DNA of 64,000 bases from an uncultured Phycisphaerales bacterium (GTDB taxonomy: Bacteria > Planctomycetota > Phycisphaerae > WQYP01): NCBI GenBank assembly GCA_903845195.1, contig CAIMWO010000019.1, positions 1 to 64,000 of the forward strand, given 5' to 3'. The notes under the pieces were generated by a model. It had not been told where the DNA came from. It worked only from the letters and a program-made list of their open reading frames with translations, and made no database searches. Made by a program: the position numbers and the translations under genes. Below are positions 51,220-60,690 of this stretch, in pieces; positions within the stretch are counted from its first letter, which is position 1, and each line of letters opens with the position of its first letter.

Positions 51220-51720
51220 ATGTCTTCTCATCATGGTTTCAGGGATCTTTATCTGGAAGAGCTCCGCGATCTTTACAACGCGGAGCATCAGTTGCTCAAG
51301 GCGCTGCCGCGGATGGTGGCAGCCGCGTCCTCGCCGGAGCTCCGGCAAGCTTTCGCGGATCATCTGGAAGAGACCAGGGTTCATGCGGAGCGGCTGGAGC
51401 GCATTTTCGACCATCTGCAGGAAAAGCCGACGGGCGAAATCTGCGAGGCGATGCAGGGCCTGATCAAGGAAGCACAGAAGGTCATCGGCCAGGATTATGT
51501 GTCCGAAGTGTGCGACGCGGCATTGATTGCCTCGGCGCAGCGCGTCGAACATTACGAGATTGCCGGCTACGGCGTGGCCCGCGCATTCGCCCGGCTGCTG
51601 GGTGAAGACGAGGCAGCGCGGATCCTGGACGAAACGCTCGAAGAAGAGGCCGCCGCCGACAACCTGCTCAATGACCTGGCCGAGAACACGATTAATGTCG
51701 AAGCGGTGCACGCCGGCTAG
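51220..51720 (+). CDS. DUF892 (YciE/YciF-type) ferritin-like stress protein
   Basis: A 166-residue protein of the DUF892 family, four-helix bundles of the ferritin-like type that appear in stress conditions. GFRDLYLEELRDLYNAEHQL (6-25) is the family opening with E and H metal ligands. E-E-T-R-V-H-A-E-R-L in helix 2, ASAQRVEHYEIAGYGVARAF in helix 3 and EEEAAADNLLNDLAENTIN in helix 4 supply the rest. AGGAGAG precedes the start. It is 314 bases from the hairpin after hisS and probably has its own promoter. Metal binding is inferred. Confidence 0.88.
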   Translation: MSSHHGFRDLYLEELRDLYNAEHQLLKALPRMVAAASSPELRQAFADHLEETRVHAERLERIFDHLQEKPTGEICEAMQGLIKEAQKVIGQDYVSEVCDAALIASAQRVEHYEIAGYGVARAFARLLGEDEAARILDETLEEEAAADNLLNDLAENTINVEAVHAG

Positions 51721-51861
51721 GCGGCGATCCCGCGCGACGTCCCGAGTACCACCACCCACATTCCCGCGGGCAGCATTCCGCTGACCCACGGGAATCTTTT
51801 TGCGCCCGACTGCCCCGGCAAACAAAACCCTGCCCCCCCGCCTCCTGACTCCCGGCCGCCC

Positions 51862-54072
51862 ATGACATACACTACCGGCACCATGATCCAGTTACCCATC
51901 GAGCAAACGCTGCACCTCGGCCTGCAGCATCATCAGGCCGGCCGACTTGCACAAGCCGAGGCGCTCTATCAGCAGGTGCTGGCGCGCGATCCGCACAATG
52001 CCGACGCACTGCACTTCCTCGGCGTGATCGCCAAGCAGGTCGGCCGCCACGATGCGGCGATCGAGCTCATCGGCCGGGCGATTGCCTTGGCGCCGCATGT
52101 GGCGGCATTCCATTCCAATCTGGGCGAAGCGTATCGCGCCCGGGGTGAACTCGAGCAGACCGCGGCCTGTTGCCGGCGCGCCCTGGAACTTCAGCCGAAT
52201 TTTCCCGACGCGTGCAACAACCTGGGTTTGTGCCTGCATCAGCTCGGCCGCCGCGATGAAGCACAGGCCGCCTTCCGCCGCGCCATCGCGCTGCAGCCGG
52301 ATCATCCCCTGGCCCATTCCAATCTCGCCGACACCCTGAGCGACCAGGGGAAACTTGATGAAGCGGTTGCCGAATACCGGGTCGCCCTCCGCATCAATCC
52401 CGCCTCGAGCACGGCGTATAACAACCTGGGCGCGGCGCTCACCCGCCTCGGCCGCGTCGAGGAAGCCATCGCCGCCTTTCGCAAGGCCATCGAATGCACC
52501 CCACAGGATCCCGTTCCCCACCAGAACCTGGCCGAAGGGTTATACAATACCAGCCGCGCGGACGAAGCCGCGGACGAATACCAGGCGGCCATCCGGCTCG
52601 ATCCGCGCCTCGCGGCGGCGCATTGCGGCCTGGGCAACGTCCTCAAGAATGGCGGACGGCCTGATGACGCCATCGTCGAGTACCGCCGCGCCCTGGAACT
52701 CAAACCGGACGATGCAGTCGCGCTGGCCAATCTCGGCAGCACCCTCCGTGACCGGGGCGAAATTGCCGAAGGCCTCGCGTGCCTGCGTAAGGCCCGCGCG
52801 CTCGACCCGGCTTCGGCCGCCATCCAGAGCGCCCTGATCATGTCGCTGTTTCTTGTCCCCGGGATCGACTCCGCCGAAATCGAAAACGAAAAACGCCTCT
52901 GGGATGAAACTCACGCCCGCCCGCTTCGCCCCGCAATCCTCCCGCACGAAAACAGCCCCGATCCCGGCCGCCGCCTCCGCATCGGCTACGTCTCGCCGGA
53001 TCTCCGCGAGCATCCCGTCGGCCGCTTCCTGCTCACCCTCCTGCCTCACCACGACCGCACCCAATGCGAAATTTACTGCTACTCCAGCACGCTCAGCGAC
53101 GACCCCATCACCCGGTCGCTCCAACACCTCGCCGATCACTGGCGGCCGGTCGCGGCACTCGATGACGCCCGCCTTGCCGCCCTGATCCGCGAAGACCGCA
53201 TCGACATCCTCGTCGACCTCGCCATGCACGCCATCAAAAACCGCCTGCTCACCTTCGCCCGCAAACCCGCGCCCGTGCAGATCACCTACCTCGCCTATCC
53301 CGACGGCACCGGCCTGAGCACCATCGACTACCGCCTCACCGATCCCTACCTCGATCCGCCGGATCGCGGCGACGACCGCCCATTCGAACGCCCCTTGCGC
53401 CTGCCCGAAACCTACTGGTGTTATACACCCGCCACCGAAACCCCCGCCGTCAATGCACTTCCCGCGCTGGCCGCGGGCCACATCACGTTCGGCGCGCTCA
53501 ACGATTTCTGCAAAGTCTCGCCGCTGGCGCTGGAAACCTGGGTCCGGATTCTCCAGCGCCTGCCCACCGCCCGGCTCATCATGCACGCCCCCGCCGGCAG
53601 CCCCCAGCAGCGCGCCCGGCAATTCTTCCTCGACCGTGGTATCGATGCCGCACGCATCACACTGACCCGGCGCATGCCCATCGAACAATACTTCGCCGCC
53701 TACCACCACATCGATATCGCCCTGGCCCCGTTTCCGTACCCCGGCGGCACGACGCTCTGCGATGCCCTCTGGATGGGCGTGCCCCCGATCACGCTGGCCG
53801 GCCCAACCTCCTACTCCCGCGGCGGGCTGAGCATTCTCTCAAATGTCGGTCTGCCGCAGTTCATCGCGACGTCGGCCGATGAATATGTGGACATCGCCGC
53901 GAACCTCGCCGCCGATCTGCCCGCACTGGCCACTCTTCGCCAGGAACTCCGCCCGCGCCTGCAGCGCTCTCCACTGGGCGATACCACGCGCTTCGCCCGC
54001 CATATCGAAACCGCCTACCGAACCGCATGGAACCAGTGGTGCGCAGAACGCACAGCAGGCGGCAACGCCTGA
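51862..54072 (+). CDS. TPR protein with OGT-like (GT41) glycosyltransferase domain
   Basis: A 736-residue protein with about nine tetratricopeptide repeats (12-330), each near the pattern A-x-x-x-Y/F-x-x-A-L-x-L-x-P (for example LDEAVAEYRVALRINPASST), then a domain from about 370 to 730 resembling O-GlcNAc transferase: LRIGYVSPDLREHPVGRFLL, APVQITYLAYPDGTGLSTID, HITFGALNDFCKVSPLALET and FPYPGGTTLCDALWMGVPPI. It should transfer a sugar from UDP- or similar donor to a protein or other acceptor in the cytoplasm. The start may be ATG 51883 (MIQLPIEQ). Extremely C-rich at third positions. Confidence 0.85.
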   Translation: MTYTTGTMIQLPIEQTLHLGLQHHQAGRLAQAEALYQQVLARDPHNADALHFLGVIAKQVGRHDAAIELIGRAIALAPHVAAFHSNLGEAYRARGELEQTAACCRRALELQPNFPDACNNLGLCLHQLGRRDEAQAAFRRAIALQPDHPLAHSNLADTLSDQGKLDEAVAEYRVALRINPASSTAYNNLGAALTRLGRVEEAIAAFRKAIECTPQDPVPHQNLAEGLYNTSRADEAADEYQAAIRLDPRLAAAHCGLGNVLKNGGRPDDAIVEYRRALELKPDDAVALANLGSTLRDRGEIAEGLACLRKARALDPASAAIQSALIMSLFLVPGIDSAEIENEKRLWDETHARPLRPAILPHENSPDPGRRLRIGYVSPDLREHPVGRFLLTLLPHHDRTQCEIYCYSSTLSDDPITRSLQHLADHWRPVAALDDARLAALIREDRIDILVDLAMHAIKNRLLTFARKPAPVQITYLAYPDGTGLSTIDYRLTDPYLDPPDRGDDRPFERPLRLPETYWCYTPATETPAVNALPALAAGHITFGALNDFCKVSPLALETWVRILQRLPTARLIMHAPAGSPQQRARQFFLDRGIDAARITLTRRMPIEQYFAAYHHIDIALAPFPYPGGTTLCDALWMGVPPITLAGPTSYSRGGLSILSNVGLPQFIATSADEYVDIAANLAADLPALATLRQELRPRLQRSPLGDTTRFARHIETAYRTAWNQWCAERTAGGNA

Positions 54073-54081
54073 AACTGCGGT

Positions 54082-56427
54082 CTACCCCGCCACCTTTACT
54101 TCCACCCGCCCCACCATCAAACCTGTCGCCCGTCCGGTCACCACGACCACGCCCTTCTCCTCATCCATCTGCAGGATGGCCTGGCACAGTCCATTGAACG
54201 CACGCCGGTGCGTGGCCTGGTCGGCTTCGTGGCTGCCCGGATGCCCATTGCCCACGCCCAGGATTTTTCCGCCGCCCTGCACCTCAAATACAATTTCGTT
54301 GTCCGCCGTCGGCACGACGCGGCCCGCTGCGTCGATCACTGCGGCATCCACCACGCAGACATCCCCAAAATGCTCCGCCGTCAAGCGCACCCCATGCGCC
54401 GCACCCGTCGTCTCCACCCGCGCCGTCGCCGCCACCGTGCCGCCCCGATAGCCCCTTGCTTCCAGCACCCCGGGTTCATAAATCACGCCCGGCCATTCCA
54501 GATGCCCGTTCTTGACCATCGCCTTGCGCCCCAGGCTTCGCCCGTTCAGCAACAGCTCCACTTCATCGCAATTGCTGTAACACGCCACATTGATCGGCGC
54601 CCCCTCCTCCCCCGCCCAATTCCAGTGCGGAAACACATGCACCAGCGGCTCATCGCGCCATGCCGCGCGATAGTAAAAATAGTTGTCCTTCGGAAACCCG
54701 CACGCATCCAGCACGCCGAACTGCGAGCCCACCGCCGGCCAACGGTACGGTCCGGGCTCACCGCGATAATCAAAACCGGTCCAGATGAAAATCCCGCTCA
54801 GGTACGCATGTTCCGCCACCAGCGACCATTGCTCCTCCGCATCACGGTACGGAACCTGCGGCCCATCCCACGCCAACAGACCCAGCTCGGCCTCGGAACG
54901 CCTGCAACCGCGCGTGCGCAGATTGCTCGATGCCTCCGAAATAATGATCGGCTGCTGCGGATAACGCGCATGGTATCCCACCCACTCGCTCCAGGCGTAA
55001 TTGAAGCCCATCACATCCAGCGCGCCGCACGCCGGCGGCGCTTCATCCAGCTTCTCCTGGCGCTTCGTCGCCGCGTTCCAGAAACAGATCGCCAGCGTCA
55101 CCGGCCGCGTCGGGTCCAGCGCATGCGCCCGCTCCTGCAGCGTCCGCACGAGCCGCACCGACTGCTTCGTCCATTGCACGTGCCCCTCTTCGTTGCCGAT
55201 GCTCCACATGATTACGCTCGGATGATTCCGATCTCGCCGGATCATCGACTCCAGATCCGCCAGTCCCTCGCGCGAACTGCACAAACGGCGGTTCTCATCC
55301 ATCACCAACATCCCCAGCCGGTCCGCCGCATCCAGCAATTCCGGCGTCGGCGGATGGTGCGCGCAACGATACGCGTTGCACCCCATCTCCTTCAGCCGCT
55401 GCAACCGAAATTCCTGCAACCCGTCTGGGACCGCCACGCCCACGCCCGCATGATCCTGGTGACAGCAGACGCCTTTGATCTTCACCGCCCGGCCGTTGAG
55501 AAAAAATCCCCGCTCCGCATCAAACCGGATGTGACGGATGCCCGTCGTCGTCCGGCACTCATCCACCGTCACCCCGTCTACTTCCACCAGCGATTCCACC
55601 GTGTACAAGTAAGGCGTATCGATTCCCCATAGCCGCGGGTGCTCCACCGCGATCTCCAACACGCACAGCGCCTCACCACCCGCCGCCAGCGGCACATCCA
55701 TCACCGCTTTCCCGACCTCCCTCCCCTCCGCATCGCGCAACCGCGCCGTCACCTTCGCCGTCACCGCGCGCGACAGTCGATTCCCCACCTCCGTCCGCAC
55801 CTTCACCACCGCCCGCCCCGCTTTCAAATCCACGTCCGACGAAACAAACGTCCCCCACGGCAACACGTGCACCGCATGCGTCTCCACCAGCCACACATGC
55901 CGGTAGATTCCGCCGCCTTCGTAAAACCACCCCTCCGGCCGCGTCGCATCCGCCCGCACCACCAGCAGATTCTCGCCGCCGTACTCGATTACATCGGTTA
56001 CGTCATACCACGCGCTCGTATATCCTGACGCATGCCGCCCGACAAAAAATTCATTCAGATAGACCCGCGCATCGCGGTACACGCCATCAAAATACAAATA
56101 TACCCGCTTGCCTTCCGCCGCCGCCTCCACGTTGAAACGCTTGCGGTACCACCCCACACCCCCCGGCCGCGAACCGTGCGTCGTGTGGTGTACCTTGAGC
56201 TCCTTGGCGACGAAATGCTCCTCCGCAATGAATTCTCCTTCGATGACAAAATCGTGGGGAAGATCGATCTGGCGCCATCCCTCAGCGGAATCGTCAAAGC
56301 TCCGCGCCGGCACCCCCTGCCGGAAATCCGCTGCCTTGGTCCACGTCTCATACCCCGCCAGCAATTCCCCCGCCGCCAACTTGAATCGCCAATCTTTGTC
56401 CAACGACACCCGCGTTCGATTCGTCAT
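54082..56427 (-). CDS. Glycoside hydrolase family 2 (beta-galactosidase-like)
   Basis: A 781-residue enzyme: jelly-roll domain from residue 10, an immunoglobulin-like domain, a barrel from about 310, and C-terminal sandwich domains. The acid/base Glu is E413 in VIMWSIGNEEGH; the nucleophile is probably E498 in PIIISEASS. VGWYRKRF, WYDVTDVI, EGGGIYRHVWL and CCHQDHAGVG are usual GH2 landmarks, as is the barrel motif RCAHHPPTPELLDAADRLGM. No signal peptide is seen, so it may act in the cytoplasm on transported oligosaccharides. It is convergent with the OGT-like gene, with a 9-base gap. Confidence 0.9.
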   Translation of the reverse strand: MTNRTRVSLDKDWRFKLAAGELLAGYETWTKAADFRQGVPARSFDDSAEGWRQIDLPHDFVIEGEFIAEEHFVAKELKVHHTTHGSRPGGVGWYRKRFNVEAAAEGKRVYLYFDGVYRDARVYLNEFFVGRHASGYTSAWYDVTDVIEYGGENLLVVRADATRPEGWFYEGGGIYRHVWLVETHAVHVLPWGTFVSSDVDLKAGRAVVKVRTEVGNRLSRAVTAKVTARLRDAEGREVGKAVMDVPLAAGGEALCVLEIAVEHPRLWGIDTPYLYTVESLVEVDGVTVDECRTTTGIRHIRFDAERGFFLNGRAVKIKGVCCHQDHAGVGVAVPDGLQEFRLQRLKEMGCNAYRCAHHPPTPELLDAADRLGMLVMDENRRLCSSREGLADLESMIRRDRNHPSVIMWSIGNEEGHVQWTKQSVRLVRTLQERAHALDPTRPVTLAICFWNAATKRQEKLDEAPPACGALDVMGFNYAWSEWVGYHARYPQQPIIISEASSNLRTRGCRRSEAELGLLAWDGPQVPYRDAEEQWSLVAEHAYLSGIFIWTGFDYRGEPGPYRWPAVGSQFGVLDACGFPKDNYFYYRAAWRDEPLVHVFPHWNWAGEEGAPINVACYSNCDEVELLLNGRSLGRKAMVKNGHLEWPGVIYEPGVLEARGYRGGTVAATARVETTGAAHGVRLTAEHFGDVCVVDAAVIDAAGRVVPTADNEIVFEVQGGGKILGVGNGHPGSHEADQATHRRAFNGLCQAILQMDEEKGVVVVTGRATGLMVGRVEVKVAG

Positions 56428-56607
56428 TTGTCATGTTCCTGCTTGGGTTGAGCATTGCCTTTTCACGTCAAAATCCACCTTTCGGCAGCGACGCATCGCC
56501 GCATTGTATCAACGCGCCCACGTGTGAACAGGCCGAAGCCGCGGCGGCGAATCGATGCAGCCGATACACAAAATGCCTAAAAACGCCATCCACAGAAGGA
56601 CCAATTT

Positions 56608-56708
56608 GCACCTTTTTTCACATTGTTAACCTATTGTACAAAATGACTTTACATTCACACACCAAAGGAATACTCGTCCCGCGGAGTTGACTAGTACCTT
56701 TTTTCACA
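56608..56708. promoter_or_regulatory. AT-rich region with a 15-base direct repeat upstream of the GH2 gene
   Basis: GCACCTTTTTTCACA (56608-56622) and GTACCTTTTTTCACA (56694-56708) are 86 bases apart, about eight helical turns. They lie 180-280 bases before the minus-strand GH2 start, in the AT-rich part of the 594-base gap 56428-57021. They could be paired regulator sites. The rest of the gap is low-complexity and holds no gene I can support. Confidence 0.4.
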
Positions 56709-57021
56709 ATATATTAAGCCTAATTAGTCGTTTACCCCGTTACGAAAATTCACTTCCGCACCGCAAATCCACCGTCCCGCTGCGCCAGCGCCGACGCCAC
56801 AATCCTTCCCCCCCCTTCCCACAAGGTCCCGGTCCCCCCGACCGGGATCATTTTTGCCCCGCCACATAACTCACAACACATGGCGTCCCCCCGCCACGCC
56901 ATCCCACGTTATGCGCTACCCCGACAACTCCGTTGCACGCAACGATTTCGCCGCGTAATCTAACACGGGTTCGGGGCCACTTGGGCGCAACACTGGACGA
57001 ACGCACTCGGAGTAACTGCAC

Positions 57022-57576
57022 ATGACTAACACACCAAACGAACAGAACGATCCAAGCAAAATACCCGCGGCCGTTGATCCCTCGCCCATTCTTTCGCTTT
57101 ACACGTCCCCAGACCCGCGCTTTCTGTCCGCGAGTCAGGCCCGCGCCTTCAAGATGGCTCAGAAGCGCGCCGTAAAATCGTTGAAGATTGCGTCGGTGGT
57201 CCTGCTTGTCGCCGTCGTCATCGTTGTGTGTGGCATCTCGCTAGACCGTGACTTGCGACAATACATACTCGTGTGGGTGGGGCCTTTCCTTCATGGCACA
57301 ATCGCGATTGGTCTTTGGATTTGCGCTGAGATGTTGGAGCGCAATCAACTAAAAGCCATGTTTGCGGCAAGGATAGGCATCATCTGCTTTGTGAGTTGGA
57401 TCGTCTTCAATTTCGTCGCAACTTGGTGGATCTCGGGCAAGCTGGGCAGCCCCTCTTTCTGTTTTGGAGTCCCCATATTTCTTTTGCTGTTTCTGATGGC
57501 CTGGATGGCCATGGACCGCGTCAAATGGACCTTCACGCAAGCCGACCAGAAGATCCGCTCTACGAAAAGTTCTTGA
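57022..57576 (+). CDS. Hypothetical membrane protein
   Basis: A 184-residue protein: a soluble N-terminus of about 45 residues, four membrane helices (SVVLLVAVVIVVCGISL, LVWVGPFLHGTIAIGLWICA, IGIICFVSWIVFNFVATWWI, FGVPIFLLLFLMAWMAM) and a basic tail. No family recognised. Its base composition is more even than the C-rich genes around it, which may point to separate origin. The start ATG 57022 follows GGAGTAACTGCAC. Confidence 0.68.
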   Translation: MTNTPNEQNDPSKIPAAVDPSPILSLYTSPDPRFLSASQARAFKMAQKRAVKSLKIASVVLLVAVVIVVCGISLDRDLRQYILVWVGPFLHGTIAIGLWICAEMLERNQLKAMFAARIGIICFVSWIVFNFVATWWISGKLGSPSFCFGVPIFLLLFLMAWMAMDRVKWTFTQADQKIRSTKSS

Positions 57577-57661
57577 GCAATTTCCTTGGTGCCTTGAATT
57601 CCTGATGGCTCAAATTCTCCCGCGAAGTCCCAGGCACACCAAGGCCGTCCGTGCTGGTCAC

Positions 57662-58702
57662 TCACGATCGCCGCAACAATTCCAGCAACTCCCGATCCAA
57701 CTTGTGCTCATGAAAATCCTCGTACGCCACATCCCCTCGCTCCGAATCCACCACCCCAAACGGTCCGCGAAAATTCCACAAAGCCCACCCTATCCCATGG
57801 CCCTGCAGAATCTCCAGCACTTCCGTGAACCACGCCAGGAACACCGCGTGCGGCGTCTTGTTAAAACACCCGCCCTCGCCGCAGTGCACGCCCACCCCGC
57901 GCTGCACCAGCGCCGCCCACGGGGCATAATACGCCTCCAGCTCCGCCCGGCCCCACGTGCTGCCAAAATGATCCGCCCCCGGCCACCGCGGCGCCTGCGT
58001 CCACGGATAGTTCACCCACGGCGCCTGGTAATGACTGATCCCAAACGGTCCATACGCCCGGCAACTCTGACCCACCTGCTGATCCCCTAGATCGATAATC
58101 TCCTTCACCACCTCCTGCCCATACGTAAGCCCGTCGGCCACGATCAGCCGCTCCGGATCGACGCCGCGAATGGCCGCCACCGCGCCCCGAACCACCTGCT
58201 CGTGATTCTTCCGCGTCAAGCCACACGCGCCCGGCGATGGCGGCTCGTTCACCAGATCGAAACTCAATCGCTCCGAGGGAATCCCCTTGTACCGCAGCGC
58301 CAGCGCATGCCACTGCGCACAAAACATCCCCTGCATCGCCGGATCGGTCCACAGACTCCGCGCCTCCGCCGGCGGATTCACGCAGTAACCCGGCGCCCGA
58401 TGGAAATCGAGCGACACATGAACGCCATACTGCCGCCCCAGCTCCACCAGCCGATCGATCCGCTCCAGCGTCTCCACGCGGAACCGCCACGCCCCCCCCG
58501 ACCCCCCCGCCGGATCGGCCACCGTCCAAAAACGGTAATCCATCGGAATCCGCACGAAATCAAAACCCCACTCGCGGATCCATTCAAAATCCGCCTCCCG
58601 AAAATCCCCCGCGCCCCCGGCGCTGACCAGTTCGCCCCCCGGCTCCCAGATAAACATCTCCAGCAGATTAAACCCGCGCCACCGCGGCAGCTTGTTGGTC
58701 AT
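57662..58702 (-). CDS. Glycoside hydrolase family 5 (cellulase-like)
   Basis: A 346-residue barrel enzyme without signal peptide. WGFDFVRIPMDY (45-56), VHVSLDFHRAPGY (94-106), the acid/base Glu E153 in LSFDLVNEP and the nucleophile E276 in GVHCGEGG are the GH5 landmarks. RWRGFNLLEMF near the start is the usual family opening. Together with the GH2 gene it suggests processing of plant- or algal-type beta-glycans; both lack export signals. ATG 58702 follows GAAGG; the longer frame to 58792 is not supported. Confidence 0.87.
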   Translation of the reverse strand: MTNKLPRWRGFNLLEMFIWEPGGELVSAGGAGDFREADFEWIREWGFDFVRIPMDYRFWTVADPAGGSGGAWRFRVETLERIDRLVELGRQYGVHVSLDFHRAPGYCVNPPAEARSLWTDPAMQGMFCAQWHALALRYKGIPSERLSFDLVNEPPSPGACGLTRKNHEQVVRGAVAAIRGVDPERLIVADGLTYGQEVVKEIIDLGDQQVGQSCRAYGPFGISHYQAPWVNYPWTQAPRWPGADHFGSTWGRAELEAYYAPWAALVQRGVGVHCGEGGCFNKTPHAVFLAWFTEVLEILQGHGIGWALWNFRGPFGVVDSERGDVAYEDFHEHKLDRELLELLRRS

Positions 58703-58847
58703 ATAGCGTACCTTCTTGAAGTTCCTTCTCAAAGCACAATCTCGCGCTTCGTTCGTGCGCTCTCGTAAATGGCGCACCGGATCGTGAGTCACTCGTTGTA
58801 CTCATCGCCGAGACGGACCGCAACCGGCGTGAAGCAAAACAACGACG

Positions 58848-58996
58848 TAAATAAATGAGCCACCATTAAACACCCAAAACACAAACCTGTGAGAACAAAA
58901 AAGAGGCGGAGATAATTGTTCTAAACAATTATCCCCGTCTCTGTCCTGATTCACTATTTGTGTTCATTCGTGTTCACTTGTGGCTAATTTACGTTC
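58848..58996. repeat. MITE-like hairpin element, copy 4, with internal palindrome
   Basis: Outer arms are a decayed GAGCCACCATTAAACACC and a well-kept complement ending GTGGCTAATTTACG. The centre has a perfect palindrome with arms GATAATTGTT and AACAATTATC around CTA. It lies between the GH5 gene start and the terminase gene end, in a 309-base gap with no coding sequence. Confidence 0.82.
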
Positions 58997-59011
58997 GTTT
59001 TCGCCGCAGCG

Positions 59012-60475
59012 TTAATAATGCTTCACCTCCACCCCCACCCGCGGCGCCAATTGATTGACCACCGCATAACGCAACGCATCAATCGGATGATCGTGCGTCC
59101 CATCCTTGATCGGCTTGCCCGCACTGTCCCGCCGATACGCCTGCATCGCCGCAATCAAATGCACGCACGCCGGATCGATCAGCAGCCGCGGCTCCCCGAT
59201 GGCCGGCTCCAGCAGATCGTCGATCTGCCGCAACCCCTCATCGATCGCCATCGCCCGCGTCCGCACCGCAAACCCCGCCTCCTGCAACACCTTCACATCC
59301 GTCTTGCCGGAATGACTGTTCGTCTGCCGCCCCGCCACATCGCAATAAACCACGTCGATGGCGCGATTCCGCTGCCGCATCGCCCGAATATTCTTCTCTA
59401 GCGAGAGCTGCCGCGCCACCAGCTCATCCAGCACCCACAACATCGGCCGCCCGCGCTCGTCCCGCAGCACAGCGATCCACAAACACACGAACGCCCCGGC
59501 AAAACCAAAATCGACCCCGGCAATCTGCATCTCCGGCACCCGCGCCCCCTCCCATCGCCGCACGTGCTTCTCCACCCGAAACCCCGCAAACACCGCATCC
59601 TTCCACCGCGGCGGCATGCACAACATTTCATGCTCCCACGTTGCCTGCCCCACCCGCCCCTGCATCGCAATCACGTCGTCGATCTTCATAAATCCCTCAG
59701 CCTTCCTGGCCTTCCCCCGGCAATCGCCCCACAACGGACACTCCCCACACACCCGCGCCTCCGGACACTTCTCGATCACATCCCACACGCACCACGAAAA
59801 AACCTTCCGCCTGCTCCCCGATGATTCCAGAATCTCCTGCATCAGCCCGCCCGGTTTGTGCATTGTCGAAAACGCCTCGATCGCCTCGCGCATCGCCACC
59901 CCGCCGCGACCCTCTTCGCCCACGCTCCGCGTCACCAACTGCGCCGCCGACCACACGTCCGGATCGAACAACTCCACCTCGTCGCAGCGCAGTTTCTGAA
60001 CCCGCTGCCCGCGCACCGACCGATCCGACTGCGCCAGAATCTCCACGCGCGATCCGTTGGTCAACTCCATCCGCCGCCGCGTCGGCGACGCCGCCAGCAG
60101 ATGCTCAAAATTCGGCTCGATCAATTGCCGCAGATACGCATACATCTTCTCCGACTGTTCGAGACTCCCACCCAAAATGCGAATCTGCACCCCCGGCTTG
60201 AACAGCAGATCGAGCAACGTCGCCACCGCCCCCAGCATCGTCTTGCCCCCGCCCCGGCACGCCCACACCGCACGATCCCCCGGATGCTCGAAAAAACTCG
60301 CGCACAAATAATCCAGCGGCGAAACATGCCCCCTGCAAACCCCCTCCCGCGGCAAACGCAACTGCAACTTCCATTGCAGCCAGATCCACAACGTCCCCCG
60401 ATCCCGCGGCGCCCCCTCCAGCGCCCCATCCGTCTTCTCCCCCCATTTCTCCACGCTCAACCGCGTCTTGCGCAT
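59012..60475 (-). CDS. Phage-type terminase large subunit (TerL-like)
   Basis: A 487-residue packaging-motor-type protein. The ATPase part has Walker A ACRGGGKT (72-79) and Walker B KLRCDEVEL (161-169, DE at 165-166). The RNase-H-like nuclease has AGVDFGFAG (D322), YCDVAGRQ (D379) and HDHPIDALRY (D466), so both activities look intact. A cysteine cluster at C237, C243, C246 and C252 (KCPEARVCGECPLWGDCRGK) between the two domains is unusual. Terminases cut and pump DNA into phage heads, but no portal, capsid or tail gene is in the window. ATG 60475 is preferred over 60511, which lies in a repeat. Confidence 0.86.
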   Translation of the reverse strand: MRKTRLSVEKWGEKTDGALEGAPRDRGTLWIWLQWKLQLRLPREGVCRGHVSPLDYLCASFFEHPGDRAVWACRGGGKTMLGAVATLLDLLFKPGVQIRILGGSLEQSEKMYAYLRQLIEPNFEHLLAASPTRRRMELTNGSRVEILAQSDRSVRGQRVQKLRCDEVELFDPDVWSAAQLVTRSVGEEGRGGVAMREAIEAFSTMHKPGGLMQEILESSGSRRKVFSWCVWDVIEKCPEARVCGECPLWGDCRGKARKAEGFMKIDDVIAMQGRVGQATWEHEMLCMPPRWKDAVFAGFRVEKHVRRWEGARVPEMQIAGVDFGFAGAFVCLWIAVLRDERGRPMLWVLDELVARQLSLEKNIRAMRQRNRAIDVVYCDVAGRQTNSHSGKTDVKVLQEAGFAVRTRAMAIDEGLRQIDDLLEPAIGEPRLLIDPACVHLIAAMQAYRRDSAGKPIKDGTHDHPIDALRYAVVNQLAPRVGVEVKHY

Positions 60476-60504
60476 GATCCCCCCCTCGCCTCTCAACAAC
60501 ATCG

Positions 60505-60597
60505 CGTTCATTCGTGTTCATTTGTGGCTAATTTGAGTCGTCCAAAATCCCATCAAAAAACCTCTGTGCGTCCTCCGTGTCTCTGTGCCTCTGTGGT
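60505..60597. repeat. Decamer repeat (inverted) and octamer array, unit CTCTGTGC
   Basis: The complement of the decamer repeat at 60505-60537 (CGTTCATTCGTGTTC, GTGGCTAATTTG) is followed at 60551-60597 by an 8-nt-period array of CTCTGTGC/CTCTGTGG. They lie upstream of the terminase gene. Confidence 0.8.
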
Positions 60598-60649
60598 AAA
60601 ATTTTCGCGGTCCGCCGTCCGTCGTTGTTCAATTCTCTTCCTCTCTCCA

Positions 60650-60690
60650 ACATTCGTGTTCATTCGTGTTCATTTGTGGCTAATTTATTT
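60650..60690. repeat. Decamer repeat (inverted) forming the 3' end of a gene
   Basis: GTGTTCATTCGTGTTC and GTGGCTAATTTATT: read on the minus strand it codes the last seven residues LATNEHE and stop of the small basic protein (60660-61217). Confidence 0.85.

Noticed and set aside
45000..57000. A dif site near the GC-skew change
   Set aside because: No sequence close to the usual 28-base dif pattern was found by eye; a computed search is needed before a claim.
56428..57021. Short open frames in the gap before 57022
   Set aside because: They lack ribosome sites and family features and cover low-complexity AT- or C-rich DNA.
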